From: Actinomycetospora lutea
GTDB taxonomy: Bacteria; Actinomycetota; Actinomycetes; Mycobacteriales; Pseudonocardiaceae
DNA: 64,000 nt
Direction of reading: 5' to 3'
Assembly: GCF_028737205.1 (NCBI RefSeq)
Contig: NZ_JAQZAL010000031.1
Coordinates: 1 to 64,000 of the forward strand
The position numbers and the translations under genes are program-made. Below are positions 52,502 to 61,490 of this stretch, piece after piece. The notes beneath the pieces are model-generated. The model did no database searches. It had not been told where the DNA came from and saw only the letters and a list, made by a program, of their open reading frames with translations. Position 1 is the stretch's first letter; the number at the start of each line of letters is the position of its first letter.

Positions 52502-53248
52502 ATGGCCACAGCAGAGCAGCCGACGGCCGGGTGGAGTGTCGAGCTCGACACGACCCCGGGACGCCGCCAGGCGCAGGAGGAGTTCCTCCTGCACCACGCC
52601 GACGGCACCGACGAGCGGATCACGCTGCACGACTACGCCCGGGTCTACGCCGTTCCCGGGCTCTACGAGGAGGTCGTGCAACGCCGCCTCGAGTGCGCGT
52701 CACCGGAGACGGTGGCCGCCGCCCTCGTCGAGGCCGCGGCCACCGAGGGACGCGACCCCGCCGACCTGCGCACCTTCGACCTCGGCGCCGGCAACGGCGT
52801 CGTCGGCGAGGAGCTGCGCGCGCGGGGCGTCACCGTCGTCGCGGGCGCCGACGGCATCCCCGAAGCCCGGGACGCCGCCCACCGCGACCGGCCCGGGCTC
52901 TACCGGCACTACCTCGTCGGGGAGCGTCTCGACGTCCACCAGGTCACGGCCATGGTCGGCGAGGAGGGCCTGACCGCGCTCGTCGCGGCGGGCGCCGTCG
53001 GCGAGGGGCACGTGCCCGTCGACTCGCTGGCGCACCTGTGGGACGCGTTCCCGCCCGGGTCGTTCCTCGCGCTGACCCTGGCCGGCGGCGAGCGCGACCA
53101 CGACATCACCGACGTCGAGGCGATGCTCGAGGCGACCAGCGAGTCCGCCCACCGGACCCGCACGCTCGTGCGGCGCAGCTTCCGGCACCGCCGGAGCATG
53201 GCCGGCCACGACCTGACCTACCTCGTGCTCGTGGCCGTCAAGGACTAG
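52502..53248 (+). CDS. SAM-dependent methyltransferase-like protein
   Basis: 248 residues from ATG 52502 (ATGs at 52490 and 52493 are alternatives). Class I methyltransferase motif I FDLGAGNGVVGEELRARG, acidic-strand VAGADGIPEARDAAHRDRPG, and late motif WDAFPPGSFLALTLAGGERD. N-terminus has SVELDTTPGRRQAQEEFLLH. Substrate unknown. Confidence 0.75.
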   Translation: MATAEQPTAGWSVELDTTPGRRQAQEEFLLHHADGTDERITLHDYARVYAVPGLYEEVVQRRLECASPETVAAALVEAAATEGRDPADLRTFDLGAGNGVVGEELRARGVTVVAGADGIPEARDAAHRDRPGLYRHYLVGERLDVHQVTAMVGEEGLTALVAAGAVGEGHVPVDSLAHLWDAFPPGSFLALTLAGGERDHDITDVEAMLEATSESAHRTRTLVRRSFRHRRSMAGHDLTYLVLVAVKD

Positions 53249-53538
53249 CCGGCCCCACCGCGCACCAGCACCAGCCGGGGCCGGATCGACGGCGGCGTCA
53301 CCGCCGGGCGGCTCGGCTGCGGGCCGGGGCGGGTGCCCTGGTGCGGGCTGCGGCGCGGGCGGCGGCGCGCGCCGCCGCCCAGGCCGACGAGGCCGACGAG
53401 GTCGTTGACGAGGTCGTCGGCGAGCTCCTCGGAGAGGACGCCACCACCGGAGTAGTCGTCGAGCACGTCGAGCCCGCGGCGCCAGGGCGCGCCACGGGCC
53501 GGTGCGTCGTCGTGCGCGCCGTGCTCGTCGCTGATCAT
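53245..53538 (-). CDS. small hypothetical protein
   Basis: 97 residues. Acidic N-terminal half (GLDVLDDYSGGGVLSEELAD, DLVNDLVGLVGLGGG) and a basic Pro/Arg tail. Overlaps the convergent methyltransferase stop by four bases. Could be a short regulatory or disordered protein; modest support. The 208 bases up to fprA contain no gene I can see. Confidence 0.45.
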   Translation of the reverse strand: MISDEHGAHDDAPARGAPWRRGLDVLDDYSGGGVLSEELADDLVNDLVGLVGLGGGARRRPRRSPHQGTRPGPQPSRPAVTPPSIRPRLVLVRGGAG

Positions 53539-53746
53539 CGTCGGCGACGTTAGCCCTGGTGACGCCGCGATCTCGCGCTCGATGAGCCCATGGAGTGACC
53601 ACTCGACCGAGGCGGGATCGAGCCACGCCCCGACTCGGGATCACCTGTCCGGCGGCGTGTCGCCCCCGGCGTGGCGCGCGGCGGCCGGGTTCGGCAGGCG
53701 GTAACGGACGGGTGCGGCCTGCGTCCAGGTGGGCCACGATGATCCG

Positions 53747-55111
53747 GTGGAGAATCACACGACGCGACCCCACCACGTCGCCGTCGTCGGTTCCGGGCCG
53801 TCGGGGTTCTATGCCGCGGCCGCGTTGCTCGACGCGGAGCCAGACGTACGGGTGGACATGTTCGACCGGCTGGCCACGCCCTGGGGGCTGGTCCGCGCGG
53901 GGGTGGCCCCGGACCACCCGAAGATCAAGTCTGTGTCCGGCCAGTACGACAAGACCGCCGCCCGCGAGGGCTTCCGGTTCTTCGGGCACGTCTGCCTCGG
54001 CGAGGACATCTCCCGCGAGGAGCTCCTCGAACGCTACGACGCGATCATCTACGCGGTCGGCTCGCAGACCGAGCGCCGCCTGGGCATCCCCGGCGAGGAC
54101 CTGCCCGGCAGCATCGCCTCGGTCGACTTCGTCGGTTGGTACAACGGCCACCCCGACTACGTCGACCTCGCCCCGCCGCTGGCCACCGAGCGCGCCGTGG
54201 TGATCGGCGCCGGCAACGTCGCCCTCGACGTCGCCCGCATGCTCCTGCTCCCCGAGGCCGACCTGCGCTCCACCGACACCGCCGACCACGCCCTCGACGC
54301 CCTCGTCGCCTCGAGCGTGCGCGAGGCGATCATCTGCGGGCGCCGCGGCCCGCGCGAGGCCGCGTTCACCACCACCGAGCTGCGCGAGCTGAACGACATC
54401 GAGGGCCTGGCCGTCGTCGCCGACCCCGAGCAGGTCCCCGCCGACATCGCCGACGACGACACGCTGCCCAAGGCCACCCGCCGCAACCTCGAGCTCCTGC
54501 GCGGGTTCGCCGAGAACGCGCCCGGCCCGGAGGCGGAGCACCGCATGGAGTTCCGCTTCTACCGCTCCCCGGTCGAGATCCGCGGCGACGGGCGCGTCGA
54601 GGAGATCGTGCTCGCGATCAACCGCCTCGAGACCGGCGACGACGGCCGCACCCGCGCGGTCGACACCGGCGAGCGCGAGACCGTCGCCACCGGCCTGGTG
54701 CTGCGCGCGGTCGGCTACCGCGGCCTGGCCCTGCCCGGCGTCCCGTTCGACGACGACACCGGCACCGTCCCGCACACCGAGGGCCGCATCGACGGTGAGG
54801 GCCACGACCGCGAGTACGTCGTCGGATGGATCAAGCGCGGCCCCAGCGGGATCATCGGCACCAACAAGAAGGACGCCAACGAGACCGTCCGCCACCTGGT
54901 CGCCGACCTCGCCGACCGCGAGCCCGTCGCCACCGACGCCGGGCACCACGACACCATCGAGACCTGGCTGCGCGACCGCTGCCCCGACCTCGTCGACCAG
55001 GCCGGCTGGCAGGCCATCGACGCCCACGAACGCGGCCGCGGCGAGACCCACGGCCGCCCGCGCGTCAAGGTCGTCGACCGCGAGGAGCTCCTCAAGCTCT
55101 CCCGCCCGTAG
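53747..55111 (+). CDS. fprA: NADPH:ferredoxin reductase FprA
   Basis: 454 residues from GTG 53747. FAD fold VAVVGSGPSGFYAAAALL, TPWGLVRAGVAPDHPKIKSV, NADPH fold AVVIGAGNVALDVARMLL, ICGRRGPREAAFTTTELREL, and the FAD-contact end YVVGWIKRGPSGIIGTNKKD. Adrenodoxin-reductase family, orthologue of mycobacterial FprA. Feeds electrons via ferredoxin to P450s or diiron oxygenases; both kinds are encoded nearby. Followed by palindrome copy 5. Confidence 0.92.
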   Translation: MENHTTRPHHVAVVGSGPSGFYAAAALLDAEPDVRVDMFDRLATPWGLVRAGVAPDHPKIKSVSGQYDKTAAREGFRFFGHVCLGEDISREELLERYDAIIYAVGSQTERRLGIPGEDLPGSIASVDFVGWYNGHPDYVDLAPPLATERAVVIGAGNVALDVARMLLLPEADLRSTDTADHALDALVASSVREAIICGRRGPREAAFTTTELRELNDIEGLAVVADPEQVPADIADDDTLPKATRRNLELLRGFAENAPGPEAEHRMEFRFYRSPVEIRGDGRVEEIVLAINRLETGDDGRTRAVDTGERETVATGLVLRAVGYRGLALPGVPFDDDTGTVPHTEGRIDGEGHDREYVVGWIKRGPSGIIGTNKKDANETVRHLVADLADREPVATDAGHHDTIETWLRDRCPDLVDQAGWQAIDAHERGRGETHGRPRVKVVDREELLKLSRP

Positions 55112-55115
55112 CCAT

Positions 55116-55155
55116 GTGAGCGAACTTCGGGGCCATGGCCCCGAAGTTCGCTCAC
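55116..55155. repeat. palindromic element, family A copy 5, perfect 20+20
   Basis: GTGAGCGAACTTCGGGGCCA and its exact reverse complement, five bases after the fprA stop and upstream of the diiron operon. Confidence 0.85.
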
Positions 55156-55234
55156 ATCCGCCGGACGGCCGCACGTGACGGCCACCTCGGTGACCGCGAC
55201 CACACCCCGCCCCGGGCGGACATGGTGTTACCGC

Positions 55235-55262
55235 TACCTTGGGTATCACTTACCGCAGGTAA
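55235..55262. promoter_or_regulatory. paired dyads upstream of the diiron oxygenase/fprB operon
   Basis: TACC-TTG-GGTA (55235-55245) and TTACC-GCA-GGTAA (55250-55262), centres 16 bases apart; a further GTTACC half-site lies at 55227-55232. The same two-dyad layout occurs at 59471-59498 beside the TetR gene. Confidence 0.7.
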
Positions 55263-55292
55263 CGGTGACCCGAAGTCCGGCTTGGAGGAACC

Positions 55293-56189
55293 ATGACGAC
55301 CGCGGAGCAGAGCACGCACCGGGCGGACGTCGCGACACGGCTGCTCGACTCGTCCGACCAGCTCTCCTACGACCCCCTGCAGGAGGTCGACTGGGACGGT
55401 GAGGTCGACCCGCGCCACCACGGCGCCTCCCCGGAGTGGAGCACGCTCTACGGCACCGCCTACTGGGACGAGATGACCGCGGAGCAGCGCGCGGCGCTGA
55501 CCCGCCAGGAGGCGGCGTCGGTCGCGAGCACCGGCATCTGGTTCGAGATGATCCTCCAGCAGATGATCATCCGGGACTTCTACGCGAAGGACCCGACCGA
55601 CCCGGCCTTCCAGTGGGCGCTCACCGAGATCGCCGACGAGTGCCGGCACTCGATCATGTTCGCCCGGGGCGCGAAGAAGCTCGGCGCGCCCGCCTACCGG
55701 CCACCGCGCCACGTCATCGAGGGCGGGCGCGTCTTCAAGACCCTCGCGAAGGGCGAGGCCGCCTACGCCGCGATCCTCTTGGCCGAGGAGGTCCTCGACG
55801 TCATGCAGCGCGACTGGATGCGCGACGACCGCGTCGCCCCGTTCGCGCGCACGATCAACAACATCCACGTGGTCGAGGAGGCGCGCCACATGCGCTTCGC
55901 CCGCGAGGAGACCCTCGAGCGCCTGCAGGGAGCGAGCGCCGCCCGGCGCCAGTTCAACGCGCTGGTCGTCGCCGTCGCCGGCTACTTCATCGTCACGAGC
56001 ATGTGGAGCGGCAAGGTCTACGAGAACGCGGGCCTCGACCCGGAGCGCGCCAGGCGCGAGGCGCGGCGCAACCAGAACCACCGCGCGCTGCTGCGCTCGA
56101 GCTGCGCCGGGCTCATGGAGTTCCTCGACACCGCCGGGCTGCTGACGCGCCCGGCCAAGGCGCTCTACCGCGCCGCGCACGTGCTGTAG
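55293..56189 (+). CDS. AurF-family diiron oxygenase (Rv0885-like)
   Basis: 298 residues; ATG after TTGGAGG. Ferritin-like diiron ligands: Glu in TRQEAASVASTGIWFE, EIADECRHSIMFARGA (Glu and ExxH), AEEVLD, and VVEEARHMRFAREE (EExxH). The AurF family includes p-aminobenzoate N-oxygenases and fatty-acid-type desaturases. The same pairing with an FprB reductase occurs in Mycobacterium tuberculosis (Rv0885-Rv0886), so this is probably an orthologous unit. Substrate unknown. Confidence 0.87.
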   Translation: MTTAEQSTHRADVATRLLDSSDQLSYDPLQEVDWDGEVDPRHHGASPEWSTLYGTAYWDEMTAEQRAALTRQEAASVASTGIWFEMILQQMIIRDFYAKDPTDPAFQWALTEIADECRHSIMFARGAKKLGAPAYRPPRHVIEGGRVFKTLAKGEAAYAAILLAEEVLDVMQRDWMRDDRVAPFARTINNIHVVEEARHMRFAREETLERLQGASAARRQFNALVVAVAGYFIVTSMWSGKVYENAGLDPERARREARRNQNHRALLRSSCAGLMEFLDTAGLLTRPAKALYRAAHVL

Positions 56190-56199
56190 GGCGCCGGCC

Positions 56200-57678
56200 G
56201 TGCCCTACGCGATCACCCAGCTGTGCTGCACGGACGCCTCGTGCGTCGCCGCGTGCCCGGTCAACTGCATCCACCCGACGCCCGACGAGCCCGACTTCGG
56301 GACGACGGACATGCTCTACGTCGACCCGCGGACCTGCATCGACTGCGGGGCTTGCGCGGAGGCGTGCCCCGTCGACGCGGTGCTGCCGGTGGAGACGCTG
56401 ACCGGGCCGCTCGCCGACCACCCGGCGATCAACGCCGAGTACTTCGCCGGCACCGAGCCCGCCGCGCCGGCGGAGGGCTCGCCGCTGTTCCACGACTGGG
56501 GGCCGGTGCGGTTCGACCGGGTGCTCCCGGCCGACTTCCCGCGCCTCGACGTCGCCGTGGTCGGCAGCGGTCCGGCCGGGATGTACACGGTGCAGGACCT
56601 CCTGCTGCACACCACGGCGCGCGTGACGCTCTACGACCGGCTGCCGGTCACGGGCGGCCTCGTGCGGTTCGGCGTCGCGCCCGACCACGCCGACACCAAG
56701 CGCATCGGCGACTCGTTCGCCCGCTACCTCGACCACCACCGTCTCCGACTGCGCCTCGGCACCGAGGTCGGCCGGGACGTGGACGCCGGCGAGCTGGCGG
56801 CCCGCCACGACGCGGTGATCTACGCGGTGGGCGCGCCGACGTCGCGGACGCTGGGCGTTCCCGGCGAGGACCTGGCCGGTCACCTGCCCTCCACCACGGT
56901 CGTCGGCTGGTACAACGGCCACCCCGAGATCGCCGCGGACGCGGTACCCCTCGACACCGAGCGGGTCGCCGCGGTGGGCACCGGCAACGTCGCCCTGGAC
57001 ATCGCCCGCATCCTCGCCGCCGACCCGGACCGCCTGGCCGGCTCGGCGATCGCCCCGGGCGCGCTGGAGCGCCTGCGGGCGAGCCTGGTGCGCGAGGTGG
57101 TGCTGCTCGGGCGGCGCGGTCCGGAGCACGCCGCGTACACGCGCGGCGAGCTGCACGCGCTGCTGCGCCGCGACGACCTCGAGGTGGTCGTCGACGACCA
57201 CGACCCGCGCGTCGGCGAGGCGATCGACGCGGCGGCGCCCGGCGAGCACGCCGCCCTGCTGCAGGGCGTGCCGCGGTCCTCCGAGGTACCGGCGGGTCCG
57301 AGGCGACGCGTCGTCCTGCGCTTCCACGCGCCCATCGAGGCCCTGCTCGGCGACGAGCGGGTGACGGCCGTGCGGGCCGGTGGCGTCGACCTGCCGGCCG
57401 GCCTGGTCGTGCGGGCGATCGGCCACCGGGGCCGGCCGACCGCCGGGCTCCCGTACGCCGAGGAGACCGGGACGATCCCGCACCACGCCGGGCGCGTGGA
57501 CGGGCGCCCGGGCACCTACGTGGTCGGCTGGATCAAGCGCGGCCCCGGCGGCGGCATCGGCCGGAACCGCCGCGACGCCGCCGAGACCGTGGCATCGCTC
57601 ATCGAGGACGGCAAGTACGGCGTCATCGGCGCCCGCCCCCGCCGCGGGGGCCTCCTGCGCCGCCTCACCTCCATGTGA
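56200..57678 (+). CDS. fprB: ferredoxin-NADP reductase with N-terminal ferredoxin (FprB)
   Basis: 492 residues from GTG 56200. N-terminal bacterial ferredoxin (about 1-85) with two Cys clusters: CCTDASCVAACPVNCIHP and CIDCGACAEACPVDAV. Then the FprA-like flavoprotein: VAVVGSGPAGMYTVQDLLL, GGLVRFGVAPDHADTKRI, AAVGTGNVALDIARIL, VVGWIKRGPGGGIGRNRRD. The ferredoxin passes electrons directly, probably to the diiron enzyme 10 bases upstream. The stop lies in palindrome copy 6. Confidence 0.92.
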   Translation: MPYAITQLCCTDASCVAACPVNCIHPTPDEPDFGTTDMLYVDPRTCIDCGACAEACPVDAVLPVETLTGPLADHPAINAEYFAGTEPAAPAEGSPLFHDWGPVRFDRVLPADFPRLDVAVVGSGPAGMYTVQDLLLHTTARVTLYDRLPVTGGLVRFGVAPDHADTKRIGDSFARYLDHHRLRLRLGTEVGRDVDAGELAARHDAVIYAVGAPTSRTLGVPGEDLAGHLPSTTVVGWYNGHPEIAADAVPLDTERVAAVGTGNVALDIARILAADPDRLAGSAIAPGALERLRASLVREVVLLGRRGPEHAAYTRGELHALLRRDDLEVVVDDHDPRVGEAIDAAAPGEHAALLQGVPRSSEVPAGPRRRVVLRFHAPIEALLGDERVTAVRAGGVDLPAGLVVRAIGHRGRPTAGLPYAEETGTIPHHAGRVDGRPGTYVVGWIKRGPGGGIGRNRRDAAETVASLIEDGKYGVIGARPRRGGLLRRLTSM

Positions 57679-57714
57679 GCGAAATTCCCGGCTATAGCCG
57701 GGAATTTCGCTCAC
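57675..57714. repeat. palindromic element, family A copy 6, perfect 20+20
   Basis: GTGAGCGAAATTCCCGGCTA and its exact reverse complement. It contains the fprB stop codon and faces the convergent 57724-58275 gene. Confidence 0.85.
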
Positions 57715-57723
57715 GTACGACGG

Positions 57724-58275
57724 TCAGGCCACCGCGATCCGGCACTCGGCGACGGCTTCCGGTGTCGCGAGCACCGTGGAGACGTAGACGCCGACGTGGT
57801 GGCGGATCTCGGCGTCCAGGTCGCCGAGGCGGCGCAGGAACACGCCGCCGACCCCGCGGGTGCGGACGTCGGCGTCGATGTCCCCGGGCTGCACCGGGTC
57901 GACGTCGATCTCCACCGCGCCCGCGGCCGCGCGGCCGGCGAGGCCCACGCGCACCACGAGGTCGACCTCGGCCGGGATGCGCCGGGACCCGACCTCGACG
58001 GTGACGTCGAGCTCCACCGGGACGCACACCACGACGCGCGTGAGGCCGTCGCGCCACGCGGTCAGGCGTCCCACCGCGCCGTTCGCCGACGCGGTGGCCA
58101 TGTCGTGCGGCCCGGCCGGCACCGGGCCGAACGACACCGTCGGGCCGATCAGCCCGGCGATGACGGCGACCGCGCGCTGCGGCGAGGCCACCGCCAGGAC
58201 CGTGTCGAGGTCGAGCCCGTACGCGGCGGCCTCGCGCTCCGCGACGTCACGGCCCTCCTCGCCGAGGGCCGCCAT
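57724..58275 (-). CDS. conserved hypothetical protein of the TetR-DUF4873 operon
   Basis: 183 residues. Helical N-terminus (EEGRDVAEREAAAYGLDLDT), then a beta-rich part (RVVVCVPVELDVTVEVGSRR, AEVDLVVRVGLAGRAAAGAV) and a C-terminal helix. ATG overlaps the DUF4873 TGA. No family recognised. Its tie to DUF4873 and TetR suggests a role with the diiron oxygenases. Confidence 0.7.
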   Translation of the reverse strand: MAALGEEGRDVAEREAAAYGLDLDTVLAVASPQRAVAVIAGLIGPTVSFGPVPAGPHDMATASANGAVGRLTAWRDGLTRVVVCVPVELDVTVEVGSRRIPAEVDLVVRVGLAGRAAAGAVEIDVDPVQPGDIDADVRTRGVGGVFLRRLGDLDAEIRHHVGVYVSTVLATPEAVAECRIAVA

Positions 58276-58637
58276 CAGCCGGCCGTCTCGAGCTCGCCCG
58301 CCGACTCCACGGCGAACGGCGGCGTCGACGTGCCCGCGAGCCGGTACCGGCCCCAGGGGTCGACGTCGGAGAGCTCGCCCTCGGCCGCGCCGGCCGGGGA
58401 GGTGACGCGGGCCGGTCGCTTCCTGCCGTCCAGGGCCGCGTGCAGCTCCTCGTGGGCCGCGACGCGCCCGTACCAGTGGTACCGGCCGTCGAGGGGTTCG
58501 AAGTGTCCGACGAGGGTGACCACGACGGCGTACTCGACCTCGTCGACCACCAGGGTCGCCGGGCCGTGGTAGCCGTCCTCGTCGTGCTCGTGATCTGCGG
58601 GCGTGCCGTCGTGCTCGGGTGCTGCCACTGGCGTCAT
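58275..58637 (-). CDS. DUF4873 protein
   Basis: 120 residues. HDEDGYHGPATLVVDEVEYA, VTLVGHFEPLDGRYHWYGRV and AEGELSDVDPWGRYRLAGTS are the DUF4873 features, a small beta fold also found fused to flavin monooxygenases in actinobacteria. Coupled by ATGA both to TetR upstream and the hypothetical gene downstream. Confidence 0.82.
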   Translation of the reverse strand: MTPVAAPEHDGTPADHEHDEDGYHGPATLVVDEVEYAVVVTLVGHFEPLDGRYHWYGRVAAHEELHAALDGRKRPARVTSPAGAAEGELSDVDPWGRYRLAGTSTPPFAVESAGELETAG

Positions 58638-59458
58638 CGCTCCGGGCTCCTCACTGCTCGATCGGTACTACCGCCGGTGGCGGTGCGGCCACCGGCACGA
58701 CCGGTCCCCGGCGTGGCCGTCGTGGCCGCCGGTCCCCGGTCGCTGCCCGCTCGGAGCTGGACCACCTTGTTGATCTCGAGCGGGACGTTGGGGTCGATCG
58801 TGACGCCGTGCTGGCGGGCGAAGCCGTCGATGGCCGCCCACACCAGCGTCGTCAGGTACTCGACGACGGACTCGCGGCTCATGGACTGCCGGTCGAGCCA
58901 CCACTCCGCGGTGTTCTGGACGAAGCCGACCACGCCGTAGGCCCAGGGCTCCGCGGGCCCGGAGTCGAGACCGAAGGCGCGCAGGTAGTCGCCGAGCATC
59001 GCCGACAGCGCGGTCGCGATGATCTCCTTGTCCTCGCGCACCACGTCGGGGCCGCGACCGTCGATCGGCGTGTGCCGCGCCAGCACCCAGTACAGGTTCG
59101 GGTAGTCGTCGAGCGTCCCGAAGAAGGCGTCGATCGACTTGCGGATGCGCGGGAGCGGCGCCTCCTCGCTGTTGAGCGCGGGGATCAGCCGATCGAGCAG
59201 GATCTCCGTGGCGCGCTCGCCCATCGCCTCGACGAGGTCGGCCTTGTCGGAGAAGTGCCGGTAGAGCACGGGCTTGGTGACCCCCGCCTCGACCGCGACC
59301 TGCTCGATGCCGAAGTCCGGCCCGACGTCGGCGAGGACCCGCATCGCGGCCTCGACGAACTCGGCACGGCGCTGGGCCCGGTGCTTCTCCCAGCGTGTGC
59401 GACGCCCGTCACGCGAGGGGGCGTTCCCGGGGCGGTTCGGCTTGACATCGTCCGGCAC
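58634..59458 (-). CDS. TetR-family regulator of the diiron cluster
   Basis: 274 residues from GTG 59458, eight bases after TAGCGT; the GTG at 59476 overlaps the operator and is less likely. Helix-turn-helix FVEAAMRVLADVGPDFGIEQ, VAVEAGVTKPVLYRHFSDKA; C-terminal ligand domain with a Trp-rich helix (GVVGFVQNTAEWWLDRQSMS); disordered tail. The paired dyads at 59471-59498 and 55235-55262 are its probable sites. Confidence 0.88.
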   Translation of the reverse strand: MPDDVKPNRPGNAPSRDGRRTRWEKHRAQRRAEFVEAAMRVLADVGPDFGIEQVAVEAGVTKPVLYRHFSDKADLVEAMGERATEILLDRLIPALNSEEAPLPRIRKSIDAFFGTLDDYPNLYWVLARHTPIDGRGPDVVREDKEIIATALSAMLGDYLRAFGLDSGPAEPWAYGVVGFVQNTAEWWLDRQSMSRESVVEYLTTLVWAAIDGFARQHGVTIDPNVPLEINKVVQLRAGSDRGPAATTATPGTGRAGGRTATGGSTDRAVRSPER

Positions 59459-59470
59459 GGGTCCGCACGC

Positions 59471-59498
59471 TACCACTGGTTACAGTTACCAGCGGTAA
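59471..59498. promoter_or_regulatory. paired dyads between TetR and the second diiron oxygenase gene
   Basis: TACC-ACT-GGTT (59471-59481) and TTACC-AGC-GGTAA (59486-59498), centres 16 bases apart as at 55235-55262. It overlaps the presumed TetR promoter and precedes the divergent diiron gene, a position for shared control. Confidence 0.72.
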
Positions 59499-59565
59499 GA
59501 CGTACACCAGGTGTGGGTTACCGGATGTACAGGACACACAGCGGCGACCGGGAGGACCCCCAGCC

Positions 59566-60495
59566 ATGAGCGCGCCCACGGCGGAGCACCAGACGGCGAG
59601 CCGCCACGCAGCCGATCGTCATGCAACGGCCGAGCGTCTCCTCAGGTCGTCCGCGAAGAAGTCCTACGACCCGTCGGTCGACATCGACTGGGACGCCCCG
59701 CTGCCCACCGACAAGATCTGGGTGCCGGAGCACCGGGTGTCGCTCTACGGCACCGAGCTCTGGGAGCGCATGACCCCCGAGCAGCGCGTCGAGCTGGGCA
59801 AGCACGAGGCGTGCAGCGTCGCGTCGGTCGGCCTGTGGTTCGAGGTCCTGCTCATGCAGCGCCTGCTCAAGGACTTCTACGCCGAGGACCCGACCACGCC
59901 GCGGGCCCAGTACGCGCTCACCGAGGTCGCCGACGAGTGCCGGCACTCGCAGATGTTCGCCCGCATGGTGCGCACGGCGGGCGTCGAGCCCTACGGGCCG
60001 CAGGAGAAGATCCGCCAGCTCGGCAAGCTGTTCTCGGTGGTCAGCTGGGGTCCCGCGGCCTACGGCGCCATCCTCGTGGCCGAGGAGGTGCTCGACCGGC
60101 TGCAGCGCGAGCAGGCGAACGACGAGCGCATCCAGCCGCTGATGCGCCAGGTCAACCGCATCCACATCATGGAGGAGGCGCGCCACGTCTCCTTCGCCCG
60201 CGACGAGGTCACCCGCGGGATGGCGACGCTCTCGCGCGCCGAGAAGGCCTACCAGCGCTTCATCATCGCCTACATCTCGATGTTCGTGGTGCGCAGCCTG
60301 ATCAACCCGAAGGTCTACGCGGCGGTCGGCATCGATCCCGCCGAGGGTCGCCGCGCCGCGCTGGGCAACCCCCACCACCACGAGATGTTCCGCTGGGCGG
60401 GCGAGAAGATCATGCCGTTCCTCGACGAGGCGGGGCTCGTCGGCCGTCCGGGCATGACCTGGTGGCGCAGGTCGTTCCTGCTGGAGGAGAGCTGA
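59566..60495 (+). CDS. AurF-family diiron oxygenase, second paralogue
   Basis: 309 residues; ATG after GGGAGGACC. Ligand segments match the first paralogue: GKHEACSVASVGLWFEVLL, EVADECRHSQMFARMV, VAEEVLDRLQ and IMEEARHVSFARDEV. KKSYDPSVDIDWDAPLPTDK at the N-terminus matches SYDPLQEVDWDGEV in the other. Divergent TetR control, and the hydrolase and Baeyer-Villiger genes follow in tandem, so an oxidative lipid or hydrocarbon pathway is likely. Confidence 0.87.
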   Translation: MSAPTAEHQTASRHAADRHATAERLLRSSAKKSYDPSVDIDWDAPLPTDKIWVPEHRVSLYGTELWERMTPEQRVELGKHEACSVASVGLWFEVLLMQRLLKDFYAEDPTTPRAQYALTEVADECRHSQMFARMVRTAGVEPYGPQEKIRQLGKLFSVVSWGPAAYGAILVAEEVLDRLQREQANDERIQPLMRQVNRIHIMEEARHVSFARDEVTRGMATLSRAEKAYQRFIIAYISMFVVRSLINPKVYAAVGIDPAEGRRAALGNPHHHEMFRWAGEKIMPFLDEAGLVGRPGMTWWRRSFLLEES

Positions 60496-60509
60496 GGAAG
60501 GAGCCCGCC

Positions 60510-61490
60510 GTGGCGGAGCAGGTCGACCGGTTCACCACGCCCGACGGCACGCGGCTGCGGGTCGGCGACTCGGGCGACGGGCCCGGCCCCACCCTGGTGC
60601 TGGTGCACGGGTGGTCGCAGGACCTGCGGACCTGGGACCGGGTCGTCGACGACCTGCGCCGCACCGGCTTGACGACGCGCGTCGTGCGCTACGACCACCG
60701 CGGTCACGGCGGGTCCGACGACGCGGCCGAGGGCACCGCGACCATCGGCACCGCCGCCGACGACCTCGCCGCGCTCCTGCGCGAACGCGTCCCCGACGGC
60801 CCGCTCGTGCTCGCCGGCCACTCCATGGGCGGCATGACGCTCATGGCCCTCGCCGAACGGCACCCCGAGCTGGTGGCGCAGCGGGTCGTCGGGGTCGCGT
60901 TCGTGGCCACCGCGAGCGACGACATGGACCGCCTCGACCTCGGCCTGCCCGGTCGCCGCGGCCGGCTGGTCGCCCGCGGCGAGCACGTGCTCATCCCGCT
61001 GACCGCCCGGCTCGGCCACCGCGCGCCGGCCGGCGAGATCGGCGACGTCGGGCGCGCCGGTCGTGCCCGGCCGCGGGCGCGGGCGGCGGCGTTGTCCGGG
61101 ATCGTCCGCGCGCTGGTGTTCGGCCGGCGCCCGCGGCGCGCCGACGTCCTCTCGGTCGCCGAGCAGGCGCTGGCCGCGCACCCGCCGAGCGTCGCGGCCT
61201 TCCGCCTCTCGATCGGCGAGCACCGGCGGCGCGGCGCCCTGGGCGCGCTGCAGGGGACCCCGACCGTCGTCCTGGTCGGCGACCACGACCGGCTCTGCCC
61301 GCAGCGCCACGCGCGCGCGATCGCCTCGTCGCTGCCCGACGCGCGGATCGTGCTGCTCCCGGGCGCCGGCCACATGATCAACCTGGAGCGGGCGGGCGAG
61401 GTCGCGGCGCACATCGCCGGGCTGCTCGACGTGCCCGCCCCCGTCACCGACGTCATCACCACCGAGGAGGGCGCCCGTGTCGGCGTCTGA
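60510..61490 (+). CDS. alpha/beta hydrolase
   Basis: 326 residues; GTG after AAGGAG. LVLVHGWSQDLRTWDRVVDD, YDHRGHGGSD, nucleophile LAGHSMGGMTLMAL (about 113), Asp in LVGDHDRLCP, His in LPGAGHMINLE. An esterase/lipase or lactonase that could open the ester made by the downstream Baeyer-Villiger enzyme. Its stop overlaps the next gene by 14 bases. Confidence 0.87.
   Translation: MAEQVDRFTTPDGTRLRVGDSGDGPGPTLVLVHGWSQDLRTWDRVVDDLRRTGLTTRVVRYDHRGHGGSDDAAEGTATIGTAADDLAALLRERVPDGPLVLAGHSMGGMTLMALAERHPELVAQRVVGVAFVATASDDMDRLDLGLPGRRGRLVARGEHVLIPLTARLGHRAPAGEIGDVGRAGRARPRARAAALSGIVRALVFGRRPRRADVLSVAEQALAAHPPSVAAFRLSIGEHRRRGALGALQGTPTVVLVGDHDRLCPQRHARAIASSLPDARIVLLPGAGHMINLERAGEVAAHIAGLLDVPAPVTDVITTEEGARVGV

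Noticed and set aside
52700-55249. 849-codon frame antisense to the methyltransferase and fprA
   Set aside because: No recognisable domain, opposite to well-supported genes; GC shadow.
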